This document shows positions 1 through 12,730 of a stretch of DNA of 64,000 nt, one piece after another. This stretch comes from Hofstenia miamia (lineage: Eukaryota; Xenacoelomorpha; Acoela), in NCBI GenBank assembly GCA_004352715.1, contig SCFE01000008.1:2269539-2333538 (forward strand), in the 5' to 3' direction. Both the position numbers and the translations under genes were made by a program. The notes below the pieces were generated by a model. The model was not told where the DNA came from. It made no database searches and saw only the letters and a list, made by a program, of their open reading frames with translations. Positions within the stretch are counted from its first letter, which is position 1. Every line of letters begins with the position of its first letter.

Positions 1-1580
1 ACAAACACTATTACATTAATTTAAAAGAAAATTTTCTGGCTTAAGCTCTCCAATGACTTAAAGACTCGCTTAAATACTGGACATAAGCATTTTTTTTAGA
101 AGAAGAAAATATAAGTTCTGCATCCTGTTTTCTACTCATTGATCGCATTTGAAGAACATCCATTTATGTTAGCGTTGAAGAGGCCGGGGCAGCCCTAGAC
201 GGGATTTTAAAATCATAACCAAGTAGGATGATTTTTCTATTATGCACTTTTTGGATCTTTAATTGTGTAATATAATAATGAAAATCTTGAGTCTTATACA
301 TATAATTACGTATGGATTCCTACTTGCCTTGCGTGATTGCATGACAATGAATAATAGACAATTGTATTTATACTGTTAACAGCTTAATTTCACTTCCAAA
401 TTTCATTTAAAATTTGGGGAAGGCGTAGTTTTTAAGCAATTTGCTCCTTAAGTAAATCAAAATTAATTTCTGCTATATTATTATTAATTATATATTATAG
501 AAGGCCCTGTTTCTTAAATTAATGCAATATGCGTCATTCATATTCATTTAAATTTTAGTAATTAATTAAATTATTTTCTAATGCTATTACTAAGTGCAAT
601 ATTGTATATAAACAAATTTTTATTGCAAATACCTGGAACTCATGCACAAGAAATTAGACCCCTATTCCAAATGCGCAATGTAATATATGTGAATCATTCT
701 GACTTTCCATCAGAAAAGGAAGTAAATACTATGGAAAATCCCATAATATCTACATATATATATATCTTGAATATTTTAGTCTATTGCGGTAACTTTATTT
801 GTAGTAAAAATGCGTTTATTTTTATAGTTATTATTAACTAATAGCTTCCGTTTTGAATTCTTTAATCTTAACGCGGTTTCGTTATTTTCAGAAAATTTTG
901 AATTGATATTTCAATTTTCGATATAAAATAGTAAACATAAAAGGAATATGGAGAACTTACAAAAATGATGGCATCCTATTGTACTTTTAATCGTTTTTTT
1001 ATTAAGTAAATAATCCGCTAAAAATCCGTTAAACTGATTACTACTACAACTACAATGTAGTAAATTCTGTAATTATAAAAATTTGTCAAAAAAAAGTTAA
1101 TAACCTTAATTTTATTCGATAAAATTTGAAATCGTATTTCTACAGTTATTGTCAATTCAATAACTATAACTAGTTCTCAATATCTTGGTAGGATTTCTTC
1201 TACAGTTCACTTTCGCCTCCAAAAATTTCCTAATCACTACTCAACCGCTAAACTTCCTATCTTATCCTTAATAATTGTTGCTTGAAGAAAAAATTGCTAA
1301 AACAATTCTGTTGAAAACTTCCATTAAGTTTTGAATACAAATATAAAACGTTTGATATACTGGGTGAGTTTTGGCTTGGTATTTATTTGCTAGAATAGAA
1401 GAGTATGTAAGGGTGCATGGTGGAACGCCATCCGTCAGGTTTTCAAAATTGATCTTGGCTGTTTAAATCAACCAGTTTTCGGTAAAAAAAAAATTAAAAA
1501 TTTAAAGTCTCACATGGTGAAATGCAACTTTAAAGTCTAATTTCACGCGGGCTTCCCCCTGCTCTTGGTAACGTCTAAGA
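1..1580. other. AT-rich sequence, no gene seen
   Basis: Strongly AT-rich with stops in all frames. The longest open stretch (581-841, +) is low-complexity and hydrophobic and ends in repeated Ile/Val codons; I see no domain or splice context to support it. Confidence 0.6.
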
Positions 1581-1584
1581 TGTT

Positions 1585-1618
1585 CCCCATGTCATAAAAT
1601 CTTGCGTATACGCCCCTG
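1585..1618. repeat. Possible hAT-type terminal end
   Basis: Read on the minus strand this stretch begins CAGGGGCGTATACGCAAG, which resembles the CAGGGGCGTA-type terminal repeats of hAT elements. A matching left end and an 8-bp target duplication were not found, so it may be a solo fragment. Confidence 0.25.
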
Positions 1619-2585
1619 TGCTATAGAATAGAGTAATTTTTTTAAAATGCTTGCTATGACAGTCACATTCTTCAGTTTTGCTCAGTCAAACAAAGAATAG
1701 GTTAATGAAAAATATCATAGGTTATTCGAGAACAAAATATTCCCTAATAATCTAAAATTTAAGAATATTTATCCAATTTTAGGGATCCGCATACAATATT
1801 CATATATCTAAACTTACATTTATTTTAGAAGGAGGGATTTGTGTTTTCGTAACATCGTGATTAAAGAATAGTAATAAGCACTACAATGGCTTAGCACTTC
1901 CGTAATTGAGTACTTAAAAGGATGTGTTTTTAAGATATTGAATAGCATGTTATCAAAACGTTTTCTTATTGTATTACTGCAATTAGCAATGAAATTCTAG
2001 AATTACTTAAATTTATGTCAATATATGTAATTCACTGAAAATAATTGTAATTTAAAATCACAAAATTATCTGCATAAGCACAGAAAAACGCTAAACATTG
2101 CTTTGGTATTGATTCTCAATAATTTATAACAATTGGACCAAAGATATAATAGTAAAAAAATTGTGTTTAATATACATATGTCATGGCCTATATTCTTAAA
2201 ATATTTCTTACAAATAATACATATTTCAGACATGACTTGAAGAAATCAAAAAGTTAATATTTCAAACTATAGTTTTTCAATGTTCAATGTTTCAATAACC
2301 CAAAATTGTTAAAAAACGTTTTTTGAGCTTCCATAAAAAACTAAGCTTTAGCGTTGAGTTGAAAAATTGAAAAAGCATTTAAATCAAAATAATTTAATTT
2401 CAATGTCAACATGAAAATTTCATTGACAACAAGGAAATGAATTATCTCCTGCTATGACGGCAAAATTAAATTTATAATACTGTGTATACATTTTCTGTTC
2501 TGTCATGCCATGTCTTTCTTTCAATATATGGAACATTTCTACAAGTCATGTTTTTTTATTTGCTTTTTGTGACAAATGTTGCGAG

Positions 2586-2750
2586 TATATATATATATAT
2601 ATATATATATANNNNNNNNNNNNNNNNNNNNNNNNNNNNNNNNNNNNNNNNNNNNNNNNNNNNNNNNNNNNNNNNNNNNNNNNNNNNNNNNNNNNNNNNN
2701 NNNNNNNNNNNNNNNNNNNNNNNNNNNNNNNNNNNNNNNNNNNNNNNNNN

Positions 2751-2796
<46 letters not shown>

Positions 2797-2802
2797 ATAT
2801 AT
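2586..2802. repeat. (TA)n microsatellite containing a 139-N gap
   Basis: A pure TA dinucleotide tract runs from both sides into a gap at 2612-2750. The true repeat length is unknown. Apparent open frames across it are artefacts of TATA codons plus N. Confidence 0.95.
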
Positions 2803-3107
2803 AGCACTGAATTAAATACAGGGCGCTTTCTAAGGACACAGATCGCAAAATTCAGCCCAGCATAAATTTTCTAAAATTGGAAGAAAATCAAGGGTTGGTC
2901 TCAGTGGAGATAACCCACTTTCATTTATATCTTGATAAATATATTCTGATCAGGTCATAATTTTGTAACGACATGCTCAACAGTAATTTTTATATCTTAC
3001 ATAAAGAATTTTCAAATAACTCAATAATCATAAATCTTTTTCAAAAAATGACAGTTGAAACCCAAAACTCATTTGCAAAATTGATAAAGTATATATGTTT
3101 TGCATTT

Positions 3108-4694
3108 GAATTATTCTCATTCATGAATAGCAACGTGTTGAATCACTTCAGGTTCATAGTTGAGCAAAGTCAAGTTTTCTGCTGCCAGTCATAAAAAATG
3201 ATCTTTCAGATGTTGTCAAAACCAACGTAGTGTTCATAATGATATTATGTATTAGTTTTTGTTTATCATTCGATTACAAATGATGATTTCTACAATTTTT
3301 CCACACATTGATTGATTTAAATCCAACTCACAAAAAAAATATCTATCAAAGTCATCATTAAAGAGGGATCTCATACTTTTCTAGTTTTTCTCAGCAGAGT
3401 CTTTTCCCATTCGTTCCAAAAAGTGCTTTGCTTCCATATTAAATTTTGATGCCCGTCTGACTAAACTGTTCTTTACAGAACTCATAGTACAACATTTTGA
3501 GAGAGGTTAGTTATATTTTATAATAGCATTGAAACAGTTTTTGCCAGAGGCAATGCTTCAATTAATACATCAAGATACAATCCATGTAAGAATTGACAGT
3601 GAGAACATTACAATAGGGTAATTTGGAATTCTATAGCTGTAGCTCTCAAGTCTGATGGAATGCATAGAATTCAGTGGGAACAGTTTTTAGTGAAGCACTA
3701 CATTGCCAACGACCTTGCTTTGTACAGCAACAATGCGACATCCTACGAGCGATTATACTTATTTTTTATGGTAATGGAAAGTGTACGCTTTTTGTTTGAT
3801 ATCCGGTGGTCCTGCTCTTTTATGAAGACATGGTAGGCAGAATAAACCTCTTGTAGACGAGGTAGAACCTACTGACTTAAAACCCTGATAAGCTACAGTG
3901 CAATTTCTAATGGGATGCAAAACCAGTTTTTCTTTGAGTGACTTAGCACCTTTTGAGACAACTTCAACTGATGCACCACATCAACTATGTGATGATAATT
4001 TTACTTGCAAATGCTGCACTTATACTGTAAAAAATATCTGACAGCTGATTGAGACGAAAGTAGAACACCTCCTGGGTACGGACAATGCAATAGTGTTGCC
4101 TCACTAAAAATTTACTAAATATTTTTTATATCAAAACAACATATTAATAAAATAGATAACTGTTGCGTTTTCAGGAACCTCATTAGAAAGATTATGATGC
4201 AAGATACATATGATCTTTGTATAATACATGATGTCAAAATATGTAAAATTAAGATTTTAATTGGGAAGGAACATAATTTAATAATTGTTCATTACAAAAT
4301 TTAGTTGTTTAACTGGGTCATAAATGTTAACTACTAGGTGGTTAAAGCTCTTTCACTGGTAGCGCGTGGCATTTATTGAAAAACACGCTTAAAATACCAG
4401 TCAATAGAGTTTGACTATTCTAAACTTTTATTGAGAGGCAAAAAACTTGAAATCATCCAAGCTTCAAATTAGCTAGTCCTACCAAGTTTTAAACTTTTTT
4501 GCAAAGGTTAAAGGAAAAAATAATTAATCAAAAAAATATTACATCTTGTATTAACGTTAGACATGTCTTCCTAATATTTCACGGATGATTTCATTAACCA
4601 TAGTAAAAAATTTAAGAATTTTTGCTATATTTAAAGTCTGTGGTATTGAGTTCCGCTGTTAAGAAACGTCTTCGACTCAGCATTTCAATGACAA
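3108..4694. repeat. Copy 1 of a 1.59-kb doubled segment
   Basis: Near-identical to 4696-6283. The only difference I found is one extra C before an A-run in the second copy (about 4920). The two copies are separated by a single N at 4695, copy 1 stops at the N, and copy 2 starts right after it. This is the signature of two contig ends that overlap but were not merged, rather than a biological tandem duplication. Confidence 0.9.
3603..3836 (+). pseudogene. Unidentified coding-like trace inside the doubled segment
   Basis: A 77-codon open stretch without a starting ATG ends at TAG (3834). Its composition is less AT-biased than its surroundings and looks protein-like (for example GMHRIQWEQF and YERLYLFF). 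A second open frame follows (about 3890-4100) with a Cys-rich patch, NFTCKCC. The same stretch recurs in the second copy about 1.59 kb downstream. I do not recognise the family. It could be a decayed transposon ORF or a host pseudogene. Confidence 0.25.
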
Positions 4695-4695
4695 N

Positions 4696-6283
4696 GAATT
4701 ATTCTCATTCATGAATAGCAACGTGTTGAATCACTTCAGGTTCATAGTTGAGCAAAGTCAAGTTTTCTGCTGCCAGTCATAAAAAATGATCTTTCAGATG
4801 TTGTCAAAACCAACGTAGTGTTCATAATGATATTATGTATTAGTTTTTGTTTATCATTCGATTACAAATGATGATTTCTACAATTTTTCCACACATTGAT
4901 TGATTTAAATCCAACTCACCAAAAAAAATATCTATCAAAGTCATCATTAAAGAGGGATCTCATACTTTTCTAGTTTTTCTCAGCAGAGTCTTTTCCCATT
5001 CGTTCCAAAAAGTGCTTTGCTTCCATATTAAATTTTGATGCCCGTCTGACTAAACTGTTCTTTACAGAACTCATAGTACAACATTTTGAGAGAGGTTAGT
5101 TATATTTTATAATAGCATTGAAACAGTTTTTGCCAGAGGCAATGCTTCAATTAATACATCAAGATACAATCCATGTAAGAATTGACAGTGAGAACATTAC
5201 AATAGGGTAATTTGGAATTCTATAGCTGTAGCTCTCAAGTCTGATGGAATGCATAGAATTCAGTGGGAACAGTTTTTAGTGAAGCACTACATTGCCAACG
5301 ACCTTGCTTTGTACAGCAACAATGCGACATCCTACGAGCGATTATACTTATTTTTTATGGTAATGGAAAGTGTACGCTTTTTGTTTGATATCCGGTGGTC
5401 CTGCTCTTTTATGAAGACATGGTAGGCAGAATAAACCTCTTGTAGACGAGGTAGAACCTACTGACTTAAAACCCTGATAAGCTACAGTGCAATTTCTAAT
5501 GGGATGCAAAACCAGTTTTTCTTTGAGTGACTTAGCACCTTTTGAGACAACTTCAACTGATGCACCACATCAACTATGTGATGATAATTTTACTTGCAAA
5601 TGCTGCACTTATACTGTAAAAAATATCTGACAGCTGATTGAGACGAAAGTAGAACACCTCCTGGGTACGGACAATGCAATAGTGTTGCCTCACTAAAAAT
5701 TTACTAAATATTTTTTATATCAAAACAACATATTAATAAAATAGATAACTGTTGCGTTTTCAGGAACCTCATTAGAAAGATTATGATGCAAGATACATAT
5801 GATCTTTGTATAATACATGATGTCAAAATATGTAAAATTAAGATTTTAATTGGGAAGGAACATAATTTAATAATTGTTCATTACAAAATTTAGTTGTTTA
5901 ACTGGGTCATAAATGTTAACTACTAGGTGGTTAAAGCTCTTTCACTGGTAGCGCGTGGCATTTATTGAAAAACACGCTTAAAATACCAGTCAATAGAGTT
6001 TGACTATTCTAAACTTTTATTGAGAGGCAAAAAACTTGAAATCATCCAAGCTTCAAATTAGCTAGTCCTACCAAGTTTTAAACTTTTTTGCAAAGGTTAA
6101 AGGAAAAAATAATTAATCAAAAAAATATTACATCTTGTATTAACGTTAGACATGTCTTCCTAATATTTCACGGATGATTTCATTAACCATAGTAAAAAAT
6201 TTAAGAATTTTTGCTATATTTAAAGTCTGTGGTATTGAGTTCCGCTGTTAAGAAACGTCTTCGACTCAGCATTTCAATGACAA
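4696..6283. repeat. Copy 2 of the 1.59-kb doubled segment
   Basis: Repeats 3108-4694 almost base for base after the single N at 4695, then continues into unique sequence. It should be collapsed with copy 1 unless long reads show otherwise. Confidence 0.9.
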
Positions 6284-6407
6284 TTTCCTTTGTTGTTATT
6301 TCCAAGACAAAGAATTCTTTGCCTGTATAATAACCATGATGTCTTATATTATACATAGAATTAGTGATATTTTTGAGACTGCGTTGCGTAGGAAGTGCTA
6401 CTATCAA
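6205..6407 (-). CDS. Candidate terminal coding exon, unknown product
   Basis: On the minus strand a possible acceptor (tgatag) at about 6400 is followed by roughly 65 codons of balanced, charged sequence (for example TTKEIVIEMLSRRRFL) ending in TAA. No ATG is needed if it is a spliced 3' exon. I do not recognise the protein. Its 3' half is also present in copy 1 of the doubled segment, where the contig ends inside this exon, so a gene model here would be broken by the assembly fault. The plus strand over the same bases is partly open too, which keeps confidence low. Confidence 0.3.
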
Positions 6408-6409
6408 TT

Positions 6410-7620
6410 CATAGTTTATTAAATTGCGAGAAATTTTTTCATAGCAGATATCACTTTTCTATTTTACTCTTTGTTTGCATAATTAATTCTTTTTAAAGGC
6501 TTTTATAGCACAATAGGATAATGCATATAATAATTTTTAGTTGATATCGAATTTTATAGGAGGAAAAAGCTTTGATAAAATAAATTGGTGAATTTAATTT
6601 ATTTTAGATTTGTTTAAGAAGCAGTTCATAATGGCATGCGGGTATATTCTATAATTCGTAAAGTAACTCAAATTTCTTCAAAAGCACAGAAAGAAATTAG
6701 TTTTGAATAATGCACCTCAAACTATATATTTGGTAAAACTTGGTTTTGGGAAATTACACAGTACAACTGAATGTATTAGCCAGACCTTGTTTAATATATT
6801 CCAGAAATATTCTGATTCCTTTTACATGTTTACATACTTGATGCATTCTTCTAGAATTTTTTTGAGAATCATAATTTTCTAAATATATTAAACTGCCACG
6901 TGTTACAATTAAATATTCAGGTAATATATTGGGGTTCTATATGCAGTTTGTGATATGAGATCTTCTTTTATCCGTTTAAACTAGTTTTAGTAGACCACTT
7001 CCAAACGTTCTAATCTAAGCGTAATCATGGAGTTCTACTATAATAGCAGAACTCCATGGCGTAATTGATTTCGCACTAGAACTACATTGAGGGAATTCAT
7101 CTTCTAGTGGTTTTCACTAAATGACATTGAAAAGACATTATTTGCTAGGTTTAATTAATCAGATTTTCTCATTTTTTGTTATGAACTATTGTTTTGATTT
7201 GATTGATTTGCATCGCCTTCATCCTTTGTGGCGTAAACTAGGTGAAATAAAATAAATGCAATTGGTATATTAATGGCAAATAAGGTGTTTATATTTAAAA
7301 TTGATCATTTAATAAGTAGAATGGAGGTCGAAAGTTTTTATGGAAAAGTTGCAAAATTTGGAAACAAATTTTTTGGCGATTGAATAAGGTCTTAATATTT
7401 TCACAGGCGGTTTCAAATCTCATATACACAGAATCGACAAAACATCTTTTCATTCTGATTGTGTTTTGCGCTTTTCATTCTGCACTATATTTATTACAAA
7501 TTTTATTAAAAAAACTTTATCATGTACAAAGTTTTTAGGAAAATTAACATTATATTAGTGTGAAATATGTTAAAAAATGTGTTAAAAACTTTTATTAAAT
7601 TATATTAAGCAACAAAAGTA
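6410..7620. other. AT-rich stretch with one short hairpin
   Basis: No coding signal. At 7026-7058 two 11-base arms (CATGGAGTTCT and its complement) flank an 11-base loop, forming a small perfect hairpin of unknown meaning. Confidence 0.6.
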
Positions 7621-8535
7621 TTCATTCTCTGGCACTGAGGAAAACAATGGATTTAGGTGATGATGGGCAAGATGTAGACTTTAATGGGTGGGTGCTGCAT
7701 TAAGAAAATTAACGTTTAGTAAAATCTTATCTAGTATACATTTTACAAATGAAAAATACACAGTAAAAGAATAACATTAACTCAATATAGTGAGTATATA
7801 AGGTTTTTTCGCATAATTTAAAATTGAAGTTGATTTCAACGCTTCCCCATAGTTATTATGACGACATCATTAACAAAACAATCATGCGATGTGTGTGTTG
7901 CAACGTTAAAATCATCTTGCAAAAAAAGAGTGCTCAGGTTTTTCTAGTGAACAGGTAAATATACTGAGCAGTAAATTATATTATGTTAAATTTACACAGA
8001 TGTGCATGATAAACCAACATACATAAGAGATGTTTTGGAGCATTCACAAAGAATAATAATGAACATCACGTAATAAAAAAATAGTAAACCTATAACGAAA
8101 TTTTCATTTGCGGCAAGAAAGGAATTGAATGCTATAGACAATGAATTCAGACAATGGGCGTGTCAGAAAATGAAAACCAACCTGCTGAAAAAAAGAATTC
8201 TGAATATAAGTTATTGAAATTCTAGGGATTGTAGATTTTCTAACAAAAAACATTTTTCAAAATTTGAAAAGTAGAAGTGGATGTTGGTTCTGAATTAACT
8301 AAAGGACGCATCATGGATAATGCCTGCAAAGTGAAAACTATCATCTTTATGGTATTTTTTTATACCGGATTTTTCATAATAGAATAGAAATAGGTCGGAA
8401 ATTATCTTGAAAAAAAGATTTGAAATAATAAAGAATGGAGTTAATAGAAAAGTTTAAAAATAAGGAATTTGTGTCTTTATAATGATGGAGAATTAGTTAA
8501 GACTGACTGACTAAAGTTGTTTGTTCCATCTATCT
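7620..8535 (+). pseudogene. Possible 5' part of the downstream LINE
   Basis: Short coding-like stretches occur on the plus strand, such as an acidic MDLGDDGQDVDFNGW near 7650 and a Cys-containing CDVCVATLKSSCKK near 7890, separated by stops and shifts. Their position just upstream of a LINE endonuclease domain on the same strand suggests a decayed ORF1 or 5' region. This is inference; no ORF1 family domain is certain. Confidence 0.3.
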
Positions 8536-8539
8536 TTCT

Positions 8540-10490
8540 GTCTAGCGTTCTGTTCTGTAATTAAAATATAAAATGGATGAACTAAATAGCATAGTGAGTA
8601 GCTGATTACCAGATATTCTGTGTGTTGTTGAAACATATTTGTCTTTAATTTTTCCAAATGTTTTGGTGAAGGTAACAGGCTATCACGCAGCATATAAAAA
8701 TAGAATCAATCTGGTGATGGAGTTAAGATGCAAATAAAGAATGTAATTTCATTTTCTAACATACTTTCTTATGTTGATAAAGATTTTAGCAATATAGAAC
8801 CCCCGTCACAGTAAGCGGATATGCCTTAGAGTCGTTTATCATGGATATTGGACAGATGAACAGCTGAAATCACGGTTACAGGAAGTTTGTGCCTTCCAAA
8901 TCACAAACTAATTATTGGTGGCGTTATCAATCAAATTAAGCTGCTGCATTGTTTGCAGCAGGAATTTCGATGAGTCAGCTGGTTAAATTTCCACCCATGA
9001 ATGAAATACTTTACATAGAATTTGGCCAAACATGATGAGCATAGACATTAGTTAATGATTAACCCTTGAACCTTCTTCTGCAAATGCAATTATGAACCTA
9101 CATCAACAGAAGAAATTGACATGATTATTGAAGAGGGGAACCAATTTCAAATAACTGAATATAAAATATTTTTATGCTTAAATCTATCAATGTGCGTAAA
9201 TCTTAGAGCCTTATTCCCAAATGGAAACCCTAGTTATTCATGTTCAAGCATGCGCTACCCATCTCAAAATTACTCAATTCTTCTTTCTCATTGTTTAGTG
9301 CCTACTCCCTGTACATACGCTGATGTACTATGTCTGCATAAAAGAGTTCTAAAAGTCGATATTTAAGGATATCTCTTAAGCATTCAATTTCAAATCTATC
9401 AGAAGAATTAGTTATTTAAAGAAAACAAAATACAGAGAGTCACTGCTGCCAAACAATTTGGATAATTGCGTAAATGATCCACAACAATAGTTTTAAAAGT
9501 TTGACAGAAAAGTGGTTTAATCCAATAAATAATGCATTCATGTGAGTGATTAAGTTTGATTACAATAAAGCACTTGATTTCATAAATAAATACCTATACA
9601 AACACTTGCTGGCATTGGAATTAACAATACTAATGTTATTGTTTTTAGAGCATCAACAACGCATTAGAATACCTAGGTATATTACCCTAAATTAGGTCCT
9701 TGGTTAAAAATTCCCATTGCACACTCACTAATTAGAAACCATTTCAATCGCGTTGTGGTCGACACAATAGCATGGAAGATCTGCAAACGTGGTTTTTATT
9801 AATTAACTTGTAGAAAATTTTTAAAGGAGAACCCCATGTTGCAAAATATTACTATAATAAAAGATATGATTATTTGTCCACTGCGTACGTCAGCATGAAC
9901 TTCCTCCAGAGATTGCTCTTGATATTGCAACCTTTGAGCGATTGAACAATCCAAAACTACTTGGAGTGATCTTGCAGAAATGGGAGAATCATGTAAACAG
10001 CATAATCTCTAAGTCTTCTATTCAAACTCAATTCCTCAACGTTTTAAAATTTAGTGGTTTAATTTCATTGGAAATATACACGATTTATCTGTCACTAATT
10101 AAATCTGTTTTTGAGCATTGTTGCCAAGTACGCCATCATTTACTGACAATCAGGCAAAATAAAAATGTTGAGCAGATTTGCAAAAGCAATATAAATAATT
10201 ATGCTGTTAATGCTTTGAACTGTCAGACATTACATGACAGCAGAGAAATTCTGTGCCAGGCATTGTTGCCAAGTACGCCATCATTTACTGACAATCAGGC
10301 AAAATAAAAATGTTGAGCAGATTTGCAAAAGCAATATAAATAATTATGCTGTTAATGCTTTGAACTGTCAGACATTACATGACAGCAGAGAAATTCTGTG
10401 CCAACTTCTCTAGAAAACCATTAACAGCAGTGTTTATAACCTTCACTACAGAATATTGTGCCCCCAGTAGGAATTGTAGCCCATGAGTTA
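8540..10490 (+). mobile_element. Decayed CR1/L2-like non-LTR retrotransposon (endonuclease + RT)
   Basis: Pieces in several plus frames line up in LINE ORF2 order. The AP-endonuclease start reads MDELNSIVSS then LPDILCVVETYL (catalytic Glu motif) at about 8570-8640, followed by VTGYHAAYKNRI at about 8660. The RT follows: motif A as FDYNKALDFINKY (about 9550), a motif B remnant LGPWL (about 9700), a damaged motif C as VVVDT where YADDT is expected (about 9760), then the C-terminal part KLLGVILQKWENHVNSI (about 9960) and CQTLHDSREILCQ (about 10230). Stops, frameshifts and missing pieces make it non-functional. The endonuclease motif and the HVNSI...LKF...SVFEH tail are typical of the CR1/L2/Jockey group; the exact clade is uncertain. 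Confidence 0.82.
10115..10403 (+). repeat. 145-bp tandem duplication within the LINE
   Basis: The segment beginning GCATTGTTGCCAAGTACGCC at 10115 repeats at 10260 with essentially no differences. It duplicates the C-terminal RT coding region, so the element was duplicated after insertion or the assembly has doubled it. No N separates the copies, unlike the other doubled segments in this window. Confidence 0.85.
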
Positions 10491-12675
10491 AAAGATCAAA
10501 ATTATTTGTTCGTTCGACGAGAATGTGGAAGATCATTGAATTTAAAAAATAATATTAATTATTCGCCATAATTTATGTCAAATGTGTAAATGCCAACACT
10601 ATATTTTTGATATAATTCAAGAATATCAACATTTGGTCTGCATTATATATAATTTCTGTATTTTTGCATTAAAAATTCTTTGTAACTACAAAATGAAGAT
10701 TCTACAGTAGCAGTTCCTTTTATGTTATTTTTGGCATGTAGTTTTTCAGCAAGACAAATAATCTTGTAAAATTGTAACACAATAATTGTGGATTATCTGC
10801 AATTCGACCTTTGGGTAAAATATAACTCTTTCTTGAACAATCATTCAAATATTTGGTTCTTTGCTGCTTTTCAAGAATAAATAGATGTAAATTTTTGAGG
10901 AAACTGAAATATTGAAAATATATGTGTAGGAAGAATGAAAAACTAGCAATCAACAAGTCCTTCAAACTTTTCCATTTAATAATAATCGATTAAAATGAAA
11001 TATTCCATTAGAATTTATTGCTCATCTATTAAAGAAAATTTCTAATTGAAACAACTAGTTGCTTAATTGATTTTACTATGCTGAAATTTACACAATAGAA
11101 AGTCGAGTTTCTGAAGTTGACAGATAGGAGCTCTCTACAACTGTTAATAAGAATCATTGTGAAATGCATAACACTGCAATTAAGACTACTTAGTTCAACG
11201 TTATGCCTTCTTATTCGCTTTCATGAATCGTATTTCAATTTTAATATCAAAACTCAAGCTTTTCTCTGAAACGTGTTTGTATAATTTTGGAAAACATTCC
11301 AAGTAAAAATCCGTAGATGCTATCTTAGTCTTGCAATACTTATTTGAGTAGAATTGAATTTCTAGGGGGTGTCAAACAATCTTCATGAGAAAAGTCAACT
11401 GCAGGCAAGAACTGCCAAAACTTTGAAAATTGGTTTCACAAACTTGATATTTTGCTGATCCATGTTTTTCATGAATAAAAGCTTATATTATATTCTGCAT
11501 TAATCCTATCAGCTCCTGACAAAATGTTTCGTTGCTTCAAATTATATACGTTTTCTTAATGCTTATATGGTGATCTTTCAAATGGGGTTCTTTTGGAATA
11601 ATTTCAAATTTACTGTACATCCAAACTGAACTTCTTATTGCATTTAAATAGTATGATCCATTGAAATCTTTACGTTTTTGAAGTTAGTACAACACCAATG
11701 GAAGATGCTGCAAATATAAGTATTCCATAGCTGCGGAGATGCATCTTAAGAAATTTTTTGAAAAAAGAGGCTGAGATTTTAGTTTCAAACATGGAAGGGT
11801 TAAGGTTCTCTTAGAAAGATATTTTACTACCCATATCAAAACAATCATGACCATAGCTGTTGCATGATGCTGTTTATCAATTAATAATTTTTCATGGCAC
11901 ACAGTTCGTCTTTATTTTAGGGGAAATGTGGAAGAATCTTCTTTTTTATATTCGCCACTGTGGCTAAAATGTAGTCAATTTTATTAAATTGTTGTCTGGT
12001 CTCATATTTTTTGACTAACTATTTTCAAAATATTTCTAATTTTCATGATAATATGTTATTTAATATTCTATGGTGTACCAGTTCTGCTATAAGTTCATAT
12101 TTTTAGGCTTTGATAGACCTTACTACATTGCACTTACTAAACAAATATGCTTTGTGGAACTTTTTGTTTTTATATGGATCTGATATTATGATCGTGTTGT
12201 TTATAGAAAATATCGTTTTTGGATATGTAAATAAAGTGAAAACAATTATTGATGTGTAGATTATGAAGTAAATTGCAGCAAAATACATTCTTTAGCTATA
12301 CTGAATACATTTATATTATAAAACCTACGATTATGGTAGATATAGTTATATAATCTAAATATGGATAATTTATGAATTCAAATATCATGATTATAAAAAC
12401 GAATTCTAGAAATATAATGTCTGCAAGAATTAATGGAACGTATAAATATTTAGGGACAAATGCACAATATATCGATCGATATCATTATTCAAGCATGGCC
12501 ATCGAACTGTGCTCTAGTGTTACTCCAACTTAAATTTCTTATAAATAATATAGCAATGTAAGGCGATTAATGTAAGTGTTGGCAGTTGTCACATCATTGA
12601 GAAACTATGCTCACAATTTGCACCAAAATTTCTGTCTCCTGGCATGAAGTAACTGCACATTGTCACACTGGCAAA
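10490..12675. other. AT-rich sequence, no gene seen
   Basis: Only short low-complexity open frames on both strands (for example 10720-10965 and 11684-11902 on the minus strand). No motif, splice pattern or repeat structure that I can support. Confidence 0.5.
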
Positions 12676-12730
12676 CAGTGCTGGAACTGTGCTGTGCGAT
12701 GCCATGTTTGTGCCGTGCTCGTGCCCACAT
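12676..12730. repeat. GC-rich hAT-like end fragment
   Basis: Starts CAGTGCTGGAACTGTGC and is followed by GTGC/GCCATG-rich sequence. It is closely similar to 47143-47191, which starts CAGTGTTGGAACT and has the same GCCATGCCGTGCTC core. A CAGTG start and strong GC contrast with the surroundings suggest an end of a hAT-type miniature element; no partner end was found. Confidence 0.4.

Noticed and set aside
2482-2865. Open frames through (TA)n tracts and N runs (also at 17159-17552, 19524-19897, 56566-57799, 58735-59838, 60872-62056)
   Set aside because: They consist of alternating Tyr/Ile codons and N; they are artefacts of the microsatellites and gaps.
8511-8693. 60-codon minus-strand open frame with protein-like residues and a donor-like site
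   Set aside because: The plus strand over the same bases reads the LINE endonuclease start (LPDILCVVETYL), so this frame is its antisense shadow.
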